A stretch of DNA of 64,000 nucleotides. Origin: Burkholderiales bacterium (GTDB taxonomy: Bacteria > Pseudomonadota > Gammaproteobacteria > Burkholderiales > Burkholderiaceae_C). Positions within the stretch are counted from its first letter, which is position 1. Each line of letters begins with the position of its first letter. The notes under the pieces were generated by a model. That model saw only the letters and a list, made by a program, of their open reading frames with translations, had not been told where the DNA came from and did no database searches. This document shows positions 47,520 to 56,426 of this stretch, piece by piece. The stretch covers positions 434,001 to 498,000 of the forward strand of contig JAFKGD010000002.1 of assembly GCA_017307855.1 (NCBI GenBank). Reading direction: 5' to 3'. The translations under genes and the position numbers were made by a program.

Positions 47520-47625
47520 GGTGCGGCTCCTGGTTCAAAAATGGGTGGGTGGGCAGCGAAACTGGCCATTTGACGAGGCAAAGGCAATTCGCGCGAAGCC
47601 CATGATTATAGCCCAAGCCGTTGAT

Positions 47626-48180
47626 TTACTTCGTTTTGTTCAAACGCAGGCCCTGCAAGGCCGCGAACGGATTGGGCTTCTCCTCGAAAACGGGATCGCC
47701 AGCGGCGACGGATAGGGCCTGCGCACCTCCCGCCGGACAAACCTCATGACTTGGCACCAGCGGCAGCGCCATCAGCAGTTCGTCTTCCAGCAATCCCATG
47801 AGGTCAAAGGCACGGTCGAGTACCAGCAGGTCTTCTTCGGCCTCGTCATCTTCAGCTTCGGCCGTGCGTTCATCGGCCACGAAGCGGAACACACGGTCGA
47901 CCTCCACACCCACGTCAACCGGTTGCAAACAGCGCTGACACACCATCGGCAGGCGGGCCGAGGCCTGCAACGAAAGCCATATCTGCTCCGCAGCACCCTG
48001 CACGGGACGGGCTTCGCCCTGGGCACTCCATTCGACGGGCGCCGCGCTCGCAGCGGCCTCCGGCGGCAAATCGCCGGCCAGGCGCGGCAATGCCGATACG
48101 GCCGTCGAGCCCGACAAACGCCCTTCGGCCTGGGCGAAAGCCCGCACATCCAGCACAGTGGGAGCGAAGTCCTTTTTCAT
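47626..48180 (-). CDS. DUF177 (YceD-family) protein
   Basis: The 184-residue acidic protein has the YceD/DUF177 core LPMVCQRCLQPVDVGVEVDR, with a C-x2-C pair, then the acidic stretch TAEAEDDEAEEDLLVLD and LMGLLEDELLMALPLVPSHE. In bacteria and plants this family sits next to rpmF and is linked to 23S rRNA accumulation and 50S assembly. The start at 48180 gives MKKDFAPTVLDV. It diverges from maf across 26 bases. Confidence 0.88.
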   Translation of the reverse strand: MKKDFAPTVLDVRAFAQAEGRLSGSTAVSALPRLAGDLPPEAAASAAPVEWSAQGEARPVQGAAEQIWLSLQASARLPMVCQRCLQPVDVGVEVDRVFRFVADERTAEAEDDEAEEDLLVLDRAFDLMGLLEDELLMALPLVPSHEVCPAGGAQALSVAAGDPVFEEKPNPFAALQGLRLNKTK

Positions 48181-48206
48181 GGCGGGCAGTGTAAGAGAAT
48201 CACCGC

Positions 48207-48809
48207 ATGTCTTCCGTCTCATCCCGCGGCCGGCCACTGGTGCTCGGCTCGTCCTCCCGCTACCGTCGCGAACTGCTCGAACGCCTGCGCATTCCGTTCA
48301 CTGTCGATTCGCCAGATGTCGACGAGACCCCCCGGCCGGGCGAGGCACCGCGGGCCCTGGCCAGCCGTCTCGCGCTGGCCAAGGCGCACGCCGTGGCCGC
48401 ACGCCACCCCAGATCTATCGTCATCGGCTGTGACCAGGTGGCCGATCTGAACGGGCACCCTCTGGGCAAGCCGGGCACGCATGCGCGGGCACGCGCGCAA
48501 TTGCAGAGCATGAGGGGCCAGACGGTGGTGTTCCAGACCGCCCTGGCCGTGGTCTGCCAAGACACAGGCTTCGAGCAGGCCGATCTGGCAGCCGTACAAG
48601 TTCGGTTCCGCGACCTGAGCGAGGCACAGATCGAAACCTACCTCCGGCTCGAACAGCCCTACGATTGTGCCGGGAGCGCCAAGAGCGAGGGCCTGGGTAT
48701 CGCCCTGCTGGCCTCGATCGACAACGACGATCCCACGGCGCTGATCGGCCTGCCGCTGATCCGTACCGTCTCGCTGCTGCGTGCCGCCGGACTCGAGGTG
48801 CTGGCGTGA
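48207..48809 (+). CDS. Maf-family nucleotide pyrophosphatase (YceF type)
   Basis: Maf proteins hydrolyse non-canonical or modified nucleoside triphosphates; the YceF type acts on m7GTP. The 200-residue protein has PLVLGSSSRYRRELLERLRI, DVDETPRPGEAPRALASRLA and IVIGCDQVADLNGHPLGKPG, and the closing SAKSEGLGIALLASIDNDDP. Position next to the DUF177-rpmF genes is classical for yceF. Its stop overlaps the next start (GTGA). Confidence 0.9.
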   Translation: MSSVSSRGRPLVLGSSSRYRRELLERLRIPFTVDSPDVDETPRPGEAPRALASRLALAKAHAVAARHPRSIVIGCDQVADLNGHPLGKPGTHARARAQLQSMRGQTVVFQTALAVVCQDTGFEQADLAAVQVRFRDLSEAQIETYLRLEQPYDCAGSAKSEGLGIALLASIDNDDPTALIGLPLIRTVSLLRAAGLEVLA

Positions 48810-49603
48810 AATCGACGGGCACGCTCTACCTGGTGCCGACACCGCTGGATTTCGGCTGCACGCCGCAAGCGCCACTGGACCTGGCCTTGCCCGGCGATAC
48901 GATCCGGACAGCCGCCCGGCTGCAGCACTGGATCTGCGAGAACGCGAAGTCAGCGCGGGCCTTCCTCAAGCGCGTGGATGCGGTCGCGCCGCTGACGGCG
49001 CCGTTGCAAAGCCTGAATGTCTCCGAGCTTCCGCATATCGTCCACAAGAAGGGTGACCATGCTGGCGCCCCCGCCGGCTTCGACGCCGCAGCGCTCCTCA
49101 AAGCCGCACTCGACGGCCACGACATCGGTCTGGTCAGCGAGGCTGGCATGCCGGCCGTGGCCGACCCGGGATCATCGGTCGTGCGCGCTGCGCAGACTGC
49201 AGGTATCACGGTGGTCGCGCTGGCTGGGCCGGTCTCGCTGATGCAGGCACTGGCCGCCAGCGGCCTGAACGGTCAGAGCTTTGCCTTCGTCGGATATCTG
49301 CCGCAGGACGCAGCCGAACGTACGCAGCGCATACGCGAACTGGAGGCCCTGGCGCTGCGCGGCGGACAGACGCAACTGGTGATCGAGACGCCCTATCGCA
49401 ACGTCGCCCTGCTGAGGGCCTTGCTGCAAACCTTGCAACCCAACACCTGGCTGGCCGTGGCCAGCGGTCTCACCCTGCCGAACGGCCGCACGCACGCTGC
49501 GACGGTGCGCCAGTGGCGCCAGTGGGTGCAGCAGGCGGCTGATGGGACGGCGCGGCAGGCACCGGCCAACGACACACCTGCCGTGTTTTGCCTGGGCCGC
49601 TGA
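48806..49603 (+). CDS. SAM-dependent tetrapyrrole-methylase-family protein (RsmI-like)
   Basis: The 265-residue protein has the tetrapyrrole methylase fold: GTLYLVPTPLDFG at the N-terminus, the glycine-type loop GLVSEAGMPAVADPGSSVV near residue 110, and VVALAGPVSLMQALAASGLN. The family includes RsmI, which methylates C1402 of 16S rRNA. This shorter paralogue differs at the N-terminus (no GNLGD motif), so the substrate is uncertain. The GTG start at 48806 overlaps the maf stop by four bases. Confidence 0.82.
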   Translation: MKSTGTLYLVPTPLDFGCTPQAPLDLALPGDTIRTAARLQHWICENAKSARAFLKRVDAVAPLTAPLQSLNVSELPHIVHKKGDHAGAPAGFDAAALLKAALDGHDIGLVSEAGMPAVADPGSSVVRAAQTAGITVVALAGPVSLMQALAASGLNGQSFAFVGYLPQDAAERTQRIRELEALALRGGQTQLVIETPYRNVALLRALLQTLQPNTWLAVASGLTLPNGRTHAATVRQWRQWVQQAADGTARQAPANDTPAVFCLGR

Positions 49604-49609
49604 AGCGAT

Positions 49610-50578
49610 TCAGCGCAAGGCGGGCGCGTGGCGCAGCATTCGCATGGCACCCTCGCCGATCGATGCGCCGAACTGGCGCGCCAGCCGCTCGGCCACATTC
49701 TCGCGGCGGGTGTAGTCAATGATCTCCTCGGCTTTGACGACTTCGCGCGCCACATAGTCGAGGCTGCCGAGCTTGTCGGCCAAGCCCATCTCGATGGCCT
49801 GAGAGCCGGTCCAGAATAAGCCACTGAACAGTTCCGGCGTTTCCTTGATGCGATCGCCACGGCCAGCCTTGACCACGGCGATGAACTGCCTGTGCACTTC
49901 ATCGAGCATGGTCTGTGCATATGCACGCTGGCGCTCGGTCTGCGGACTGAAGGGGTCCAGAAAGCCCTTGTTCTCGCCTGCCGTGAGCAGCCGGCGCTCG
50001 ACGCCGAGCTTGTCCATCAGGCCGGTGAAGCCGAAACCGTCCATCAGCACGCCGATGCTGCCCACGATGCTGGCCTTGTCCACGAAGATCTCGTCGGTCG
50101 CCGCGGCGATGTAATAGGCCGCCGAGGCGCACGACTCCTCGACCACGGCATAGACCGGCTTGCCGTGCTTGGCCTTCAGCCGGCGGATCTCGTCGTTGAT
50201 GATGCCGGCCTGCACCGGACTGCCGCCCGGCGAGTTGATGAGCAGCACCACCGCCTGCGAGCCTTCGTCCTCGAAGGCGCTGCGCATGGCGGCGACGATG
50301 TATTCCGCACTGGCGCTGGCACCCGAGGCGATCTCGCCCTTCACTTCCACCACGGCCGTGTGCGGCGTGACGCTGGCGGTGCCACCCTGCGAGCGCGAGA
50401 GCGCCGCCCATGCGACCACCAGGAACAACGCCAGCCACGACAGGCGGAAGAATATCTTCCACCGGCGCGCCGAGCGCTGTTCGGCCAGAGCGGCAAACGC
50501 CAGCTTTTCCAGCGTGGCACGCTCCCAGCCGGGCGTACGGCTGTCGTTGGGAGAAGGGTCGAGAGTCGGGTCGCTCAT
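49610..50578 (-). CDS. S49-family signal-peptide peptidase (SppA/SohB-like)
   Basis: The 322-residue protein has one N-terminal membrane anchor (FFRLSWLALFLVVAWAAL) and the single S49 domain. The domain shows LLINSPGGSPVQAGIINDEI, the nucleophile serine in VEESCASAAYYIA, ASIVGSIGVLMDGFGFTGLM and the lysine in LTAGENKGFLDPF. The family degrades released signal peptides in the membrane. The short form fits the SppA36/SohB type. It lies 4 bases after the Rieske gene and converges on the RsmI-like gene with 6 bases between stops. Confidence 0.9.
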   Translation of the reverse strand: MSDPTLDPSPNDSRTPGWERATLEKLAFAALAEQRSARRWKIFFRLSWLALFLVVAWAALSRSQGGTASVTPHTAVVEVKGEIASGASASAEYIVAAMRSAFEDEGSQAVVLLINSPGGSPVQAGIINDEIRRLKAKHGKPVYAVVEESCASAAYYIAAATDEIFVDKASIVGSIGVLMDGFGFTGLMDKLGVERRLLTAGENKGFLDPFSPQTERQRAYAQTMLDEVHRQFIAVVKAGRGDRIKETPELFSGLFWTGSQAIEMGLADKLGSLDYVAREVVKAEEIIDYTRRENVAERLARQFGASIGEGAMRMLRHAPALR

Positions 50579-50582
50579 GAGG

Positions 50583-50954
50583 TCAGAACAGCACGGGTTG
50601 CAGGTTGTAGGCAGTATGCCAGCGCACCACGCCGGCCTCTTCGCTCAGGGCGATCTTCACCAGGCCACCTCGGCACGGCCCGCCGGCGCAGGTGCCCGTG
50701 TCGGGTCGGTAGGCCGCGCCGTGGGTGGCGCACAGCAGCCAGCGGCCGGTGTCGTCGAAGAAGCGGTCGGCCTGGTAGTCCATCTCCATAGCGACGTGCA
50801 TGCAGCGGTTGAGATAGGCGTGCACCGCGCCCTCGAAACGCACGGCGAAGGCGCGGCATGTCTGCCCGCCATAGATCACGTCGAAGGGCACAGCCAGACC
50901 GCCGTCCAGCAGGTCGGACGAATTGCACAGCGCGATGGCCTGTCCTTCGCTCAT
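50583..50954 (-). CDS. Small Rieske 2Fe-2S protein
   Basis: The 123-residue protein is a single Rieske domain with ligands C51 and H53 (NRCMHVAMEMDY) and C75 and H78 (LLCATHGAAYRP), so the 2Fe-2S centre should be intact. There is no membrane segment or oxygenase domain, which suggests a soluble ferredoxin-like carrier or a redox subunit whose partner is elsewhere. The ATG at 50954 is preferred over an upstream in-frame GTG. It lies 18 bases after gph and 4 before the S49 peptidase. The partner is unknown. Confidence 0.88.
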   Translation of the reverse strand: MSEGQAIALCNSSDLLDGGLAVPFDVIYGGQTCRAFAVRFEGAVHAYLNRCMHVAMEMDYQADRFFDDTGRWLLCATHGAAYRPDTGTCAGGPCRGGLVKIALSEEAGVVRWHTAYNLQPVLF

Positions 50955-50972
50955 GCAGATCACGGGACGGCG

Positions 50973-51629
50973 CTAGGCCGATTCCAGCAGCCACCGATGC
51001 AGCTCGGCCACCGAATGGGCGACGAACCGCGGCTGCAGCGCATGGAAGGCGTCGGGCTCATGGGCGCCATAACTCACGCCCACCGATGCACAACCGGCAT
51101 TGAGCGCCATCTGCAGGTCGTGCGTCGTATCGCCGATCATGAGTGTGCGCCCGGGCTCCACGCCAAACTCTCGCATCAACTCGTGGAGCATGCGTGGATG
51201 AGGCTTGCCCGCCGTCTCGTCCGCCGTGCGCGAGCCGTCGAAGACTCCACGCAGTTGCACATCGCGCAGGGCCTCGTCCAGCCCACGGCGCGACTTGCCG
51301 GTGGCCACCGCCAGCCAGTGATGGCGCGCCTTCAGGTCGGCCAGCAAGGGCAGCACGCCATCGAACAACGTGATGTCGTGCTGGTGCGCCGTGTAATGCA
51401 CGCGATAGCGCTCGCCCAGCTGGGCATGGCGTTCAGGCGGCACGTCGGGCGCCGCGTGCGCCAGCGCCTGCATGAGGCCCATCCCGATCACGTAGGCTGC
51501 ATCGCGCTCGCTTGGCACGGTACCGCCAACATCGCGCACGGCGTCCTGGATGCAGCGCGTGATGATGCGCGTGGAATCGAACAGCGTTCCATCCCAGTCG
51601 AAGGCGATGAGGTCAAACTGGCGCGTCAT
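50973..51629 (-). CDS. HAD-family phosphatase, phosphoglycolate phosphatase-like
   Basis: The 218-residue HAD hydrolase has motif I FDWDGTLFDST with nucleophile D11 and acid D13, a helical cap (IQDAVRDVGGTVPSERDAAY), the motif II/III lysine in VATGKSRRGLDEAL and motif IV IGDTTHDLQMALNAG. It looks like Gph, which removes 2-phosphoglycolate, but substrate choice in this family is hard to predict. It overlaps the end of rluC by 17 bases. Confidence 0.88.
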   Translation of the reverse strand: MTRQFDLIAFDWDGTLFDSTRIITRCIQDAVRDVGGTVPSERDAAYVIGMGLMQALAHAAPDVPPERHAQLGERYRVHYTAHQHDITLFDGVLPLLADLKARHHWLAVATGKSRRGLDEALRDVQLRGVFDGSRTADETAGKPHPRMLHELMREFGVEPGRTLMIGDTTHDLQMALNAGCASVGVSYGAHEPDAFHALQPRFVAHSVAELHRWLLESA

Positions 51630-52686
51630 GGTCGGCGAATTGTCGCAGTTCGGGTGGAAGACCAGATGTCAGTTCGACACGCTCTCCAGTTGCCGGATGG
51701 TTGAACGACAGCCGCCACGCATGCAGGAACATGCGGCGCAGGCCCGGGCGGGCGTCGGCGCGCTGAAGGGCCTTGTTGAGATCGAAATCACCGTACTTGT
51801 CGTCGCCCAGGATCGGATGCCCGGCCCAGGCCAGGTGCACGCGGATCTGGTGCGTGCGTCCGGTGCGGATGGTCACTTCAAGCAGCGAGGCATCGACCAG
51901 TCGCCGCGCCACTTTCACCAGCGTGATGGAACGCATGGCATCCGGATGATCCGCCGCGACCACACGCACGCGGCGTTCGCCATCCGCGTTGCCGCCTCCG
52001 CTGACCAGATACTTCTGCAATGACTGGTCGATCACCTTCAGGCGCTCCGGCCAGTCCCCTCGCACCGCGGCGAGATAGGTTTTGCCGGTATCGCGCTCGC
52101 GGAACTGGTCCTGCAGGTGCCGCAGCGCGCTGCGCTTCTTGGCCACAAGCAGGATGCCCGATGTTTCGCGGTCGAGCCGGTGCACCAGCTCCAGCAGCCT
52201 GGCATCGGGTCGGGCCCGGCGCAGCTGTTCGATCACGCCGAAGTTGACCCCGCTTCCACCATGCACGGCAACGCCGGCCGGCTTGTCGATGGCCAGGAGG
52301 TGCTCGTCTTCCATCAGGATGGGAAATTCGCGCGCTGGCACTGCGGTTGCCACGGCCGTTTCTTCAGGACGGCTGGCCACGCGCACAGGCGGCAACCGGA
52401 CCGCATCACCTTCGGCCACGCGCGTGTCGGCCGCTGCCCGCCCCTTGTTCACACGGACCTCGCCGCTGCGGATGATCCGGTAGACGTGCGTCTTGGGAAC
52501 GCCCTTGAGCTGACGCAAAAGGAAATTGTCCAGCCGCTGGCCGGCCGATTCGGCGTCCACCACCACCATCTGGACGGAGGGAGGCGCGGCCCGGGCAGGC
52601 GCCGGCGCGCCGGCCGGAGTGTGAGAGGGGGCCGGGGACGATCCCGATGGTTTTCCGGTTCGCGGAGGCCCTATAATGTTTTTCAC
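51613..52686 (-). CDS. rluC: 23S rRNA pseudouridine synthase, RluC/RluD family
   Basis: Makes pseudouridines in 23S rRNA (955/2504/2580 if RluC). The 357-residue protein has an N-terminal S4 domain (QRLDNFLLRQLKGVPKTHVY, VRVNKGRAAADTRV) and the catalytic aspartate in LVHRLDRETSGILLVAKKR, then TIRTGRTHQIRVHLAW. The start is uncertain: GTG at 52686 gives an unconserved Pro/Ala-rich 39 residues, and the ATG at 52569 begins at the S4 domain. If the rne promoter at 52672 is real, the longer form overlaps it. The position divergent from rne is classical for rluC. Confidence 0.92.
   Translation of the reverse strand: MKNIIGPPRTGKPSGSSPAPSHTPAGAPAPARAAPPSVQMVVVDAESAGQRLDNFLLRQLKGVPKTHVYRIIRSGEVRVNKGRAAADTRVAEGDAVRLPPVRVASRPEETAVATAVPAREFPILMEDEHLLAIDKPAGVAVHGGSGVNFGVIEQLRRARPDARLLELVHRLDRETSGILLVAKKRSALRHLQDQFRERDTGKTYLAAVRGDWPERLKVIDQSLQKYLVSGGGNADGERRVRVVAADHPDAMRSITLVKVARRLVDASLLEVTIRTGRTHQIRVHLAWAGHPILGDDKYGDFDLNKALQRADARPGLRRMFLHAWRLSFNHPATGERVELTSGLPPELRQFADHDAPV
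52672..52677 (+). promoter_or_regulatory. -10 element of the putative rne promoter
   Basis: TATAAT, a perfect -10 hexamer, occurs at 52672-52677, overlapping the first codons of rluC on the other strand. TTTTCC lies 15 bases upstream as a poor -35. Transcription from here would give a leader of about 530 bases before rne. Confidence 0.5.
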
Positions 52687-53213
52687 CAGCGTTTTGCCGT
52701 AAGTGCTTGATTAATCAGAAGTTTAGAGCACGCTTCAGCAAACGCCGGAGGTCGATGCCGCTAACCGCCCGTGCGAGCAGATGCCTGGCCCTCCTGGCCC
52801 TGCATGGCTCACCGCGCTGAAGGCCGGAACCGACGCCCACGAAACACCGATTCGGAATTTTCATGCCATCGCGCCCACCGGGCGTGCTGGCGGATAAAAG
52901 CGAGACTCTTCCCGTGCTCCTGGCGCTGATTCAACTCTGCCTGCGGTGGCTGCTGCCATCCCGCGGTGGCGTTCCGTCACGCCTGGCCCTTGACCGCCAT
53001 CCGTCTCCGGCGCTGCCGGTGCGGGCAGGCGGCGGGGCCGTGTACGCGTCGCAGTTCGCACCATCCACGCGCCCCCGCCGCCCTGTCCTCCGGCCCCATG
53101 GCCGGTCGTCTGGCGGCTGAACGGCATTCCCTTCGTTTCCCGGCGTCGGCTCCTGGCATCGTTGGCCCCTTGAGGGCCTGTGATGACTATGTACTGCTAA
53201 AGGGGAACGCATC
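52687..53213 (+). other. Long leader region of rne
   Basis: About 527 bases without a credible gene on either strand. Near its 5' end GTGCT (52703-52707) and AGCAC (52727-52731) can close a stem around the palindrome TGATTAATCA (52708-52717). The rest is GC-rich. At the 3' end AGGGG (53201-53205) is a good ribosome site 8 bases from the rne ATG. In enterobacteria a long structured rne leader mediates autoregulation by RNase E; the same is plausible here. Confidence 0.5.
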
Positions 53214-56162
53214 ATGAAACGGATGCTGATCAACGCCACCCAGGCGGAAGAACGCCGGCTGGCGATCGTCGACGGACAGAAGCTCCTCGACTATGAAATC
53301 GAGATCGAGGGACGCGAACAGCGCAAGGGCAACATCTACAAGGCCGTCGTCACACGCGTCGAGCCGTCGCTCGAAGCCTGCTTCGTCGACTACGGCGAAG
53401 ATCGCCACGGCTTCCTGCCTTTCAAGGAAATCTCGCGCCAGTACTTCGCGCAGGGCGTCTCGGTCAGCCAGGCCAAGATCCAGGACGTGATCAAGGAAGG
53501 CCAGGAACTGCTGGTCCAGGTCGAAAAGGAAGAGCGCGGCAACAAGGGCGCTGCCCTCACCACCTTCGTCAGCCTCGCGGGCCGCTACATGGTCCTGATG
53601 CCCAACAACCCGCGTGGCGGTGGCGTCAGCCGCCGCATCGAGGGCGAGGACCGCGCCGAGCTCAAGGAGGCGATGGACCAGCTCGAGTATCCGAACGGCA
53701 TGTCGGTGATCGCACGCACCGCCGGCATCGGCCGCTCGGCGCCCGAGCTGCAATGGGACCTGAACTACCTGCTCAAGCTCTGGAACGCCATCGACGGCGC
53801 CTCCAAGGCCGGCAAGGGCGCCTTCCTGATCTACCAGGAATCGAGCCTGGTGATCCGCGCCATCCGTGATTACTTCAATCACGACATCGGCGACGTCCTG
53901 ATCGACACGGACGACATCTATGAGCAGGCGCAGCAGTTCATGGCGCACGTCATGCCCGAGCACGCCGCCCGCGTGAAGCGCTACCGCGACGACGCGCCGC
54001 TTTTCAGCCGCTTCCAGATCGAGCACCAGATCGAATCGGCCTACTCGCGCACCGTCAACCTGCCTTCAGGCGGCGCCATCGTGATCGACCACACCGAAGC
54101 GCTGGTATCCGTTGACGTCAATTCGGCCCGCGCCATCAAGGGTGGCGACATCGAGGAAACCGCCACGCGTACCAACCTCGAAGCCGCCGACGAAGTGGCG
54201 CGCCAGATGCGCCTGCGCGACATTGGCGGCCTGATCGTGATCGACTTCATCGACATGGAAGAGTCGCGCAACCGCCGCGAGGTGGAAAACCGCCTGCGCG
54301 ACGCACTGCGCCAGGACCGCGCGCGCGTGCAGTTCGGCTCGATCAGCAAGTTCGGCCTCATGGAAATGAGCCGCCAGCGCCTCAAGCCCGCGCTGTCGGA
54401 AGGCTCGTCCATCCCCTGCCCGCGCTGCGGCGGCTCGGGCCACATCCGCGACACCGAAAGCTCGGCGCTGCAGATCCTGCGCATCATTCAGGAAGAATCG
54501 ATGAAGGACAACACGGCTGCCGTCAACGTGCAGGTGCCCGTGGAAGTCGCTTCGTTCCTGCTCAACGAGAAGCGCGCCGAGATCGCCAAGATCGAACTCA
54601 AGCAACGCATCAGCGTGCTGATGGTGCCCAACAAGACGCTCGAGACGCCGAACTACAAGCTCGAGCGCATGAAGCACGACGACCCGCGCCTCGACCGCAT
54701 GGAGCCCAGCTACAAGGCGGCCGAAGTGGTGGAAGACCCGACGACGGTCACGCGCCGTTCGCAGGAGCCCACCAACCGCCAGCAGCCCGTGATCAAGGGC
54801 GTGCTGCCCGACGCCCCCGCCCCGATCGCACCGCCGAAGCCCGAGCCCGTGACGGCAGCTCCCGCGCCGGTGGCCGCCGCTCCCACTGCAGCCCCGGCCG
54901 AAACCGGCTTCTTCGCCTTCATCAAGAGCCTGTTCGGTGGCAGCAAGCCTGCGCCGGCGCCGGCTGTCGCAGCACCTGCGGCAGCCAGGACCGAAGGCAA
55001 ACGTGACGGCGGCCGCGGTAGCCGTGATGGCGAACGCCGCGACGGTCGCCGAGGCGAGCGTGGCGAAGGCCGTGGTGGCCGCGACGGCGAACGTCGCGAT
55101 GGCCGCCGTGGCGAGCGCGGTGAAGCACGTGCCCTGCGTGACGGCGAGCAGCCGCGCCGCGACGGCGAGTCGCGCCGCGGCGAACGCGGTGAAGGCCGTG
55201 GCAGTCGCGAACAGCGCCGCGACGACCCGAGCCGCGCGCCGCAGCAGGACGATCAGTTGAACAATGCGGCGGCGATTGCGACGGGCGACGCCCAGCCGCA
55301 GGCCCGTGGCGATCGCGCTCCGCGCGAACGCGGTGAGCGCGGTGAGCGCGGCGGCGAACGCCGCGAACGCGGTGGCCGCAACGGCGAGCGCGAAGCGCGC
55401 GAGCCGCGCGAAGCACGGGAACCCCGCGAGGCACGCGAGCCGCGTGAGGGCGATGCAGCCCCGAGCGACCGCGAGCCGCGCGAGAGCCGCGAGCGCGCCG
55501 AGCGCCGCCAACGCCGCCTGGAGCAGGAGGCCCGCGGCGACGCGCCGGTTGCCGAACAGGATGCACTGAACCCCTTGGCCGCCGACGCTGCGGCCCTGGT
55601 GGCCGATGGCCAGCCGCAGGGCGAAGCTCAGGCCCTTGCTGACGGAGCCGAAGGCGAACAGCAGCGCCCGCGTCGAGAAGATGGCGAGCGTCGCGAACGC
55701 CGCTCGCGCGACCGTTACGGCCGTGATCGCCGTGAGCGCGGCCCGCGCGAGGGGGATGCTTCCCTGGCAGAAGGCGCCGCCGAGGCGATGCAACCCGTGG
55801 CAACTCCGGATGCGCCTGCATTGGCCGATGCGGCGGCACCTGTGGCGGCCGAGCAGCCCGCGCGGGTATCCGTGCCGGCGCCTGCGGCCGTTGCTCCCAC
55901 GAATGCTGGTATGCCTCGCGTGCAGGCCTTCGAGCTGCCGCTCGATCAACTGGTGCAGGTCGCCGAAGCTTCAGGCCTGCAGTGGGTCAATTCCGACGCC
56001 GACAAGGTCGCGGCCGTGCAGGCTGCCATCGCCGCCGAGCCCAAGCCGGTGCATGTCCCACGCGAGCGGCCGCCCGTGGTCGTCATCGACGAAGGTCCGC
56101 TGGTACTTGTGGAAACGCGGCGCGACCTGCGCAACCTCGAACTGCCATTCGAGCAGCGCTGA
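53214..56162 (+). CDS. rne: Ribonuclease E
   Basis: Endonuclease for rRNA/tRNA processing and mRNA decay, and scaffold of the degradosome. The 982-residue protein has an S1 domain (about 37-120), catalytic D301 ([14 protein letters not shown]) and D344 ([20 protein letters not shown]), and the zinc-link cysteines C402 and C405 ([14 protein letters not shown]). From about residue 590 to 860 the tail is Arg/Gly/Glu-rich ([20 protein letters not shown]), then a conserved C-terminal block ([28 protein letters not shown]). The arginine-rich tail presumably binds RNA and partner proteins. Confidence 0.96.
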   Translation: MKRMLINATQAEERRLAIVDGQKLLDYEIEIEGREQRKGNIYKAVVTRVEPSLEACFVDYGEDRHGFLPFKEISRQYFAQGVSVSQAKIQDVIKEGQELLVQVEKEERGNKGAALTTFVSLAGRYMVLMPNNPRGGGVSRRIEGEDRAELKEAMDQLEYPNGMSVIARTAGIGRSAPELQWDLNYLLKLWNAIDGASKAGKGAFLIYQESSLVIRAIRDYFNHDIGDVLIDTDDIYEQAQQFMAHVMPEHAARVKRYRDDAPLFSRFQIEHQIESAYSRTVNLPSGGAIVIDHTEALVSVDVNSARAIKGGDIEETATRTNLEAADEVARQMRLRDIGGLIVIDFIDMEESRNRREVENRLRDALRQDRARVQFGSISKFGLMEMSRQRLKPALSEGSSIPCPRCGGSGHIRDTESSALQILRIIQEESMKDNTAAVNVQVPVEVASFLLNEKRAEIAKIELKQRISVLMVPNKTLETPNYKLERMKHDDPRLDRMEPSYKAAEVVEDPTTVTRRSQEPTNRQQPVIKGVLPDAPAPIAPPKPEPVTAAPAPVAAAPTAAPAETGFFAFIKSLFGGSKPAPAPAVAAPAAARTEGKRDGGRGSRDGERRDGRRGERGEGRGGRDGERRDGRRGERGEARALRDGEQPRRDGESRRGERGEGRGSREQRRDDPSRAPQQDDQLNNAAAIATGDAQPQARGDRAPRERGERGERGGERRERGGRNGEREAREPREAREPREAREPREGDAAPSDREPRESRERAERRQRRLEQEARGDAPVAEQDALNPLAADAAALVADGQPQGEAQALADGAEGEQQRPRREDGERRERRSRDRYGRDRRERGPREGDASLAEGAAEAMQPVATPDAPALADAAAPVAAEQPARVSVPAPAAVAPTNAGMPRVQAFELPLDQLVQVAEASGLQWVNSDADKVAAVQAAIAAEPKPVHVPRERPPVVVIDEGPLVLVETRRDLRNLELPFEQR
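54985..55760 (+). repeat. Imperfect short repeats encoding the Arg/Gly/Glu tail of RNase E
   Basis: Within rne the bases cycle through variants of CGCGACGGCGAACGC and GGCGAGCGCGGTGAA, coding for repeated R-G-E-R, D-G-E-R and E-P-R-E-A-R units. Such arrays can change length by slippage, so this part is likely variable between strains. Confidence 0.7.
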
Positions 56163-56182
56163 TCGCTCTTCGATCGTGAAGG

Positions 56183-56208
56183 AAAGCCCGCCGCGAGCGG
56201 GCTTTTTC
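56183..56208 (+). terminator. Intrinsic terminator after rne
   Basis: AAAGCCCGC (56183-56191) pairs with GCGGGCTTT (56197-56205) around a 5-base loop, followed by more T residues, 20 bases after the rne stop. Confidence 0.85.
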
Positions 56209-56426
56209 CATCGCCGTGCCGTGCTGAGGTGAAGAGCTTCCCTCCGGGCGCATGAGCCGCTTTTTCATGGGTTCCGTAGCCGCCGTGAACGCAACAGCGC
56301 ATGGGCCTCCGCGCTATCGGCAGCCGATGCGCGGATACCGATCAGCCCACACATAAGAGGGAAGGCTCCGACATCGGCGATGCCGGAGCGCGGCAAGCCG
56401 ACGAAGCCAGCTTGCCGACAGGCGGC
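56209..56426. other. Intergenic region between rne and hemY with two hairpins
   Basis: About 220 bases without a gene. Downstream of hemY on the minus strand are two hairpins: GGCAAGC/GCTTGCC (56392-56398 and 56410-56416), and GCTCCG/CGGAGC (56365-56370 and 56384-56389) with an inner CATC/GATG stem, followed on the minus strand by the pyrimidine tail CTTCCCTCTT. They may end the hem transcript. Confidence 0.4.

Noticed and set aside
52861-53127. Short opposing open frames in the rne leader
   Set aside because: Arg/Pro/Gly-rich products with no similarity or start signals; the region is better explained as an untranslated leader.
54066-55949. Open frame of 627 codons on the minus strand opposite rne
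   Set aside because: It lies entirely within rne, has an Ala/Arg/Val-rich composition without domains, and results from the GC bias and repeats of the rne tail.
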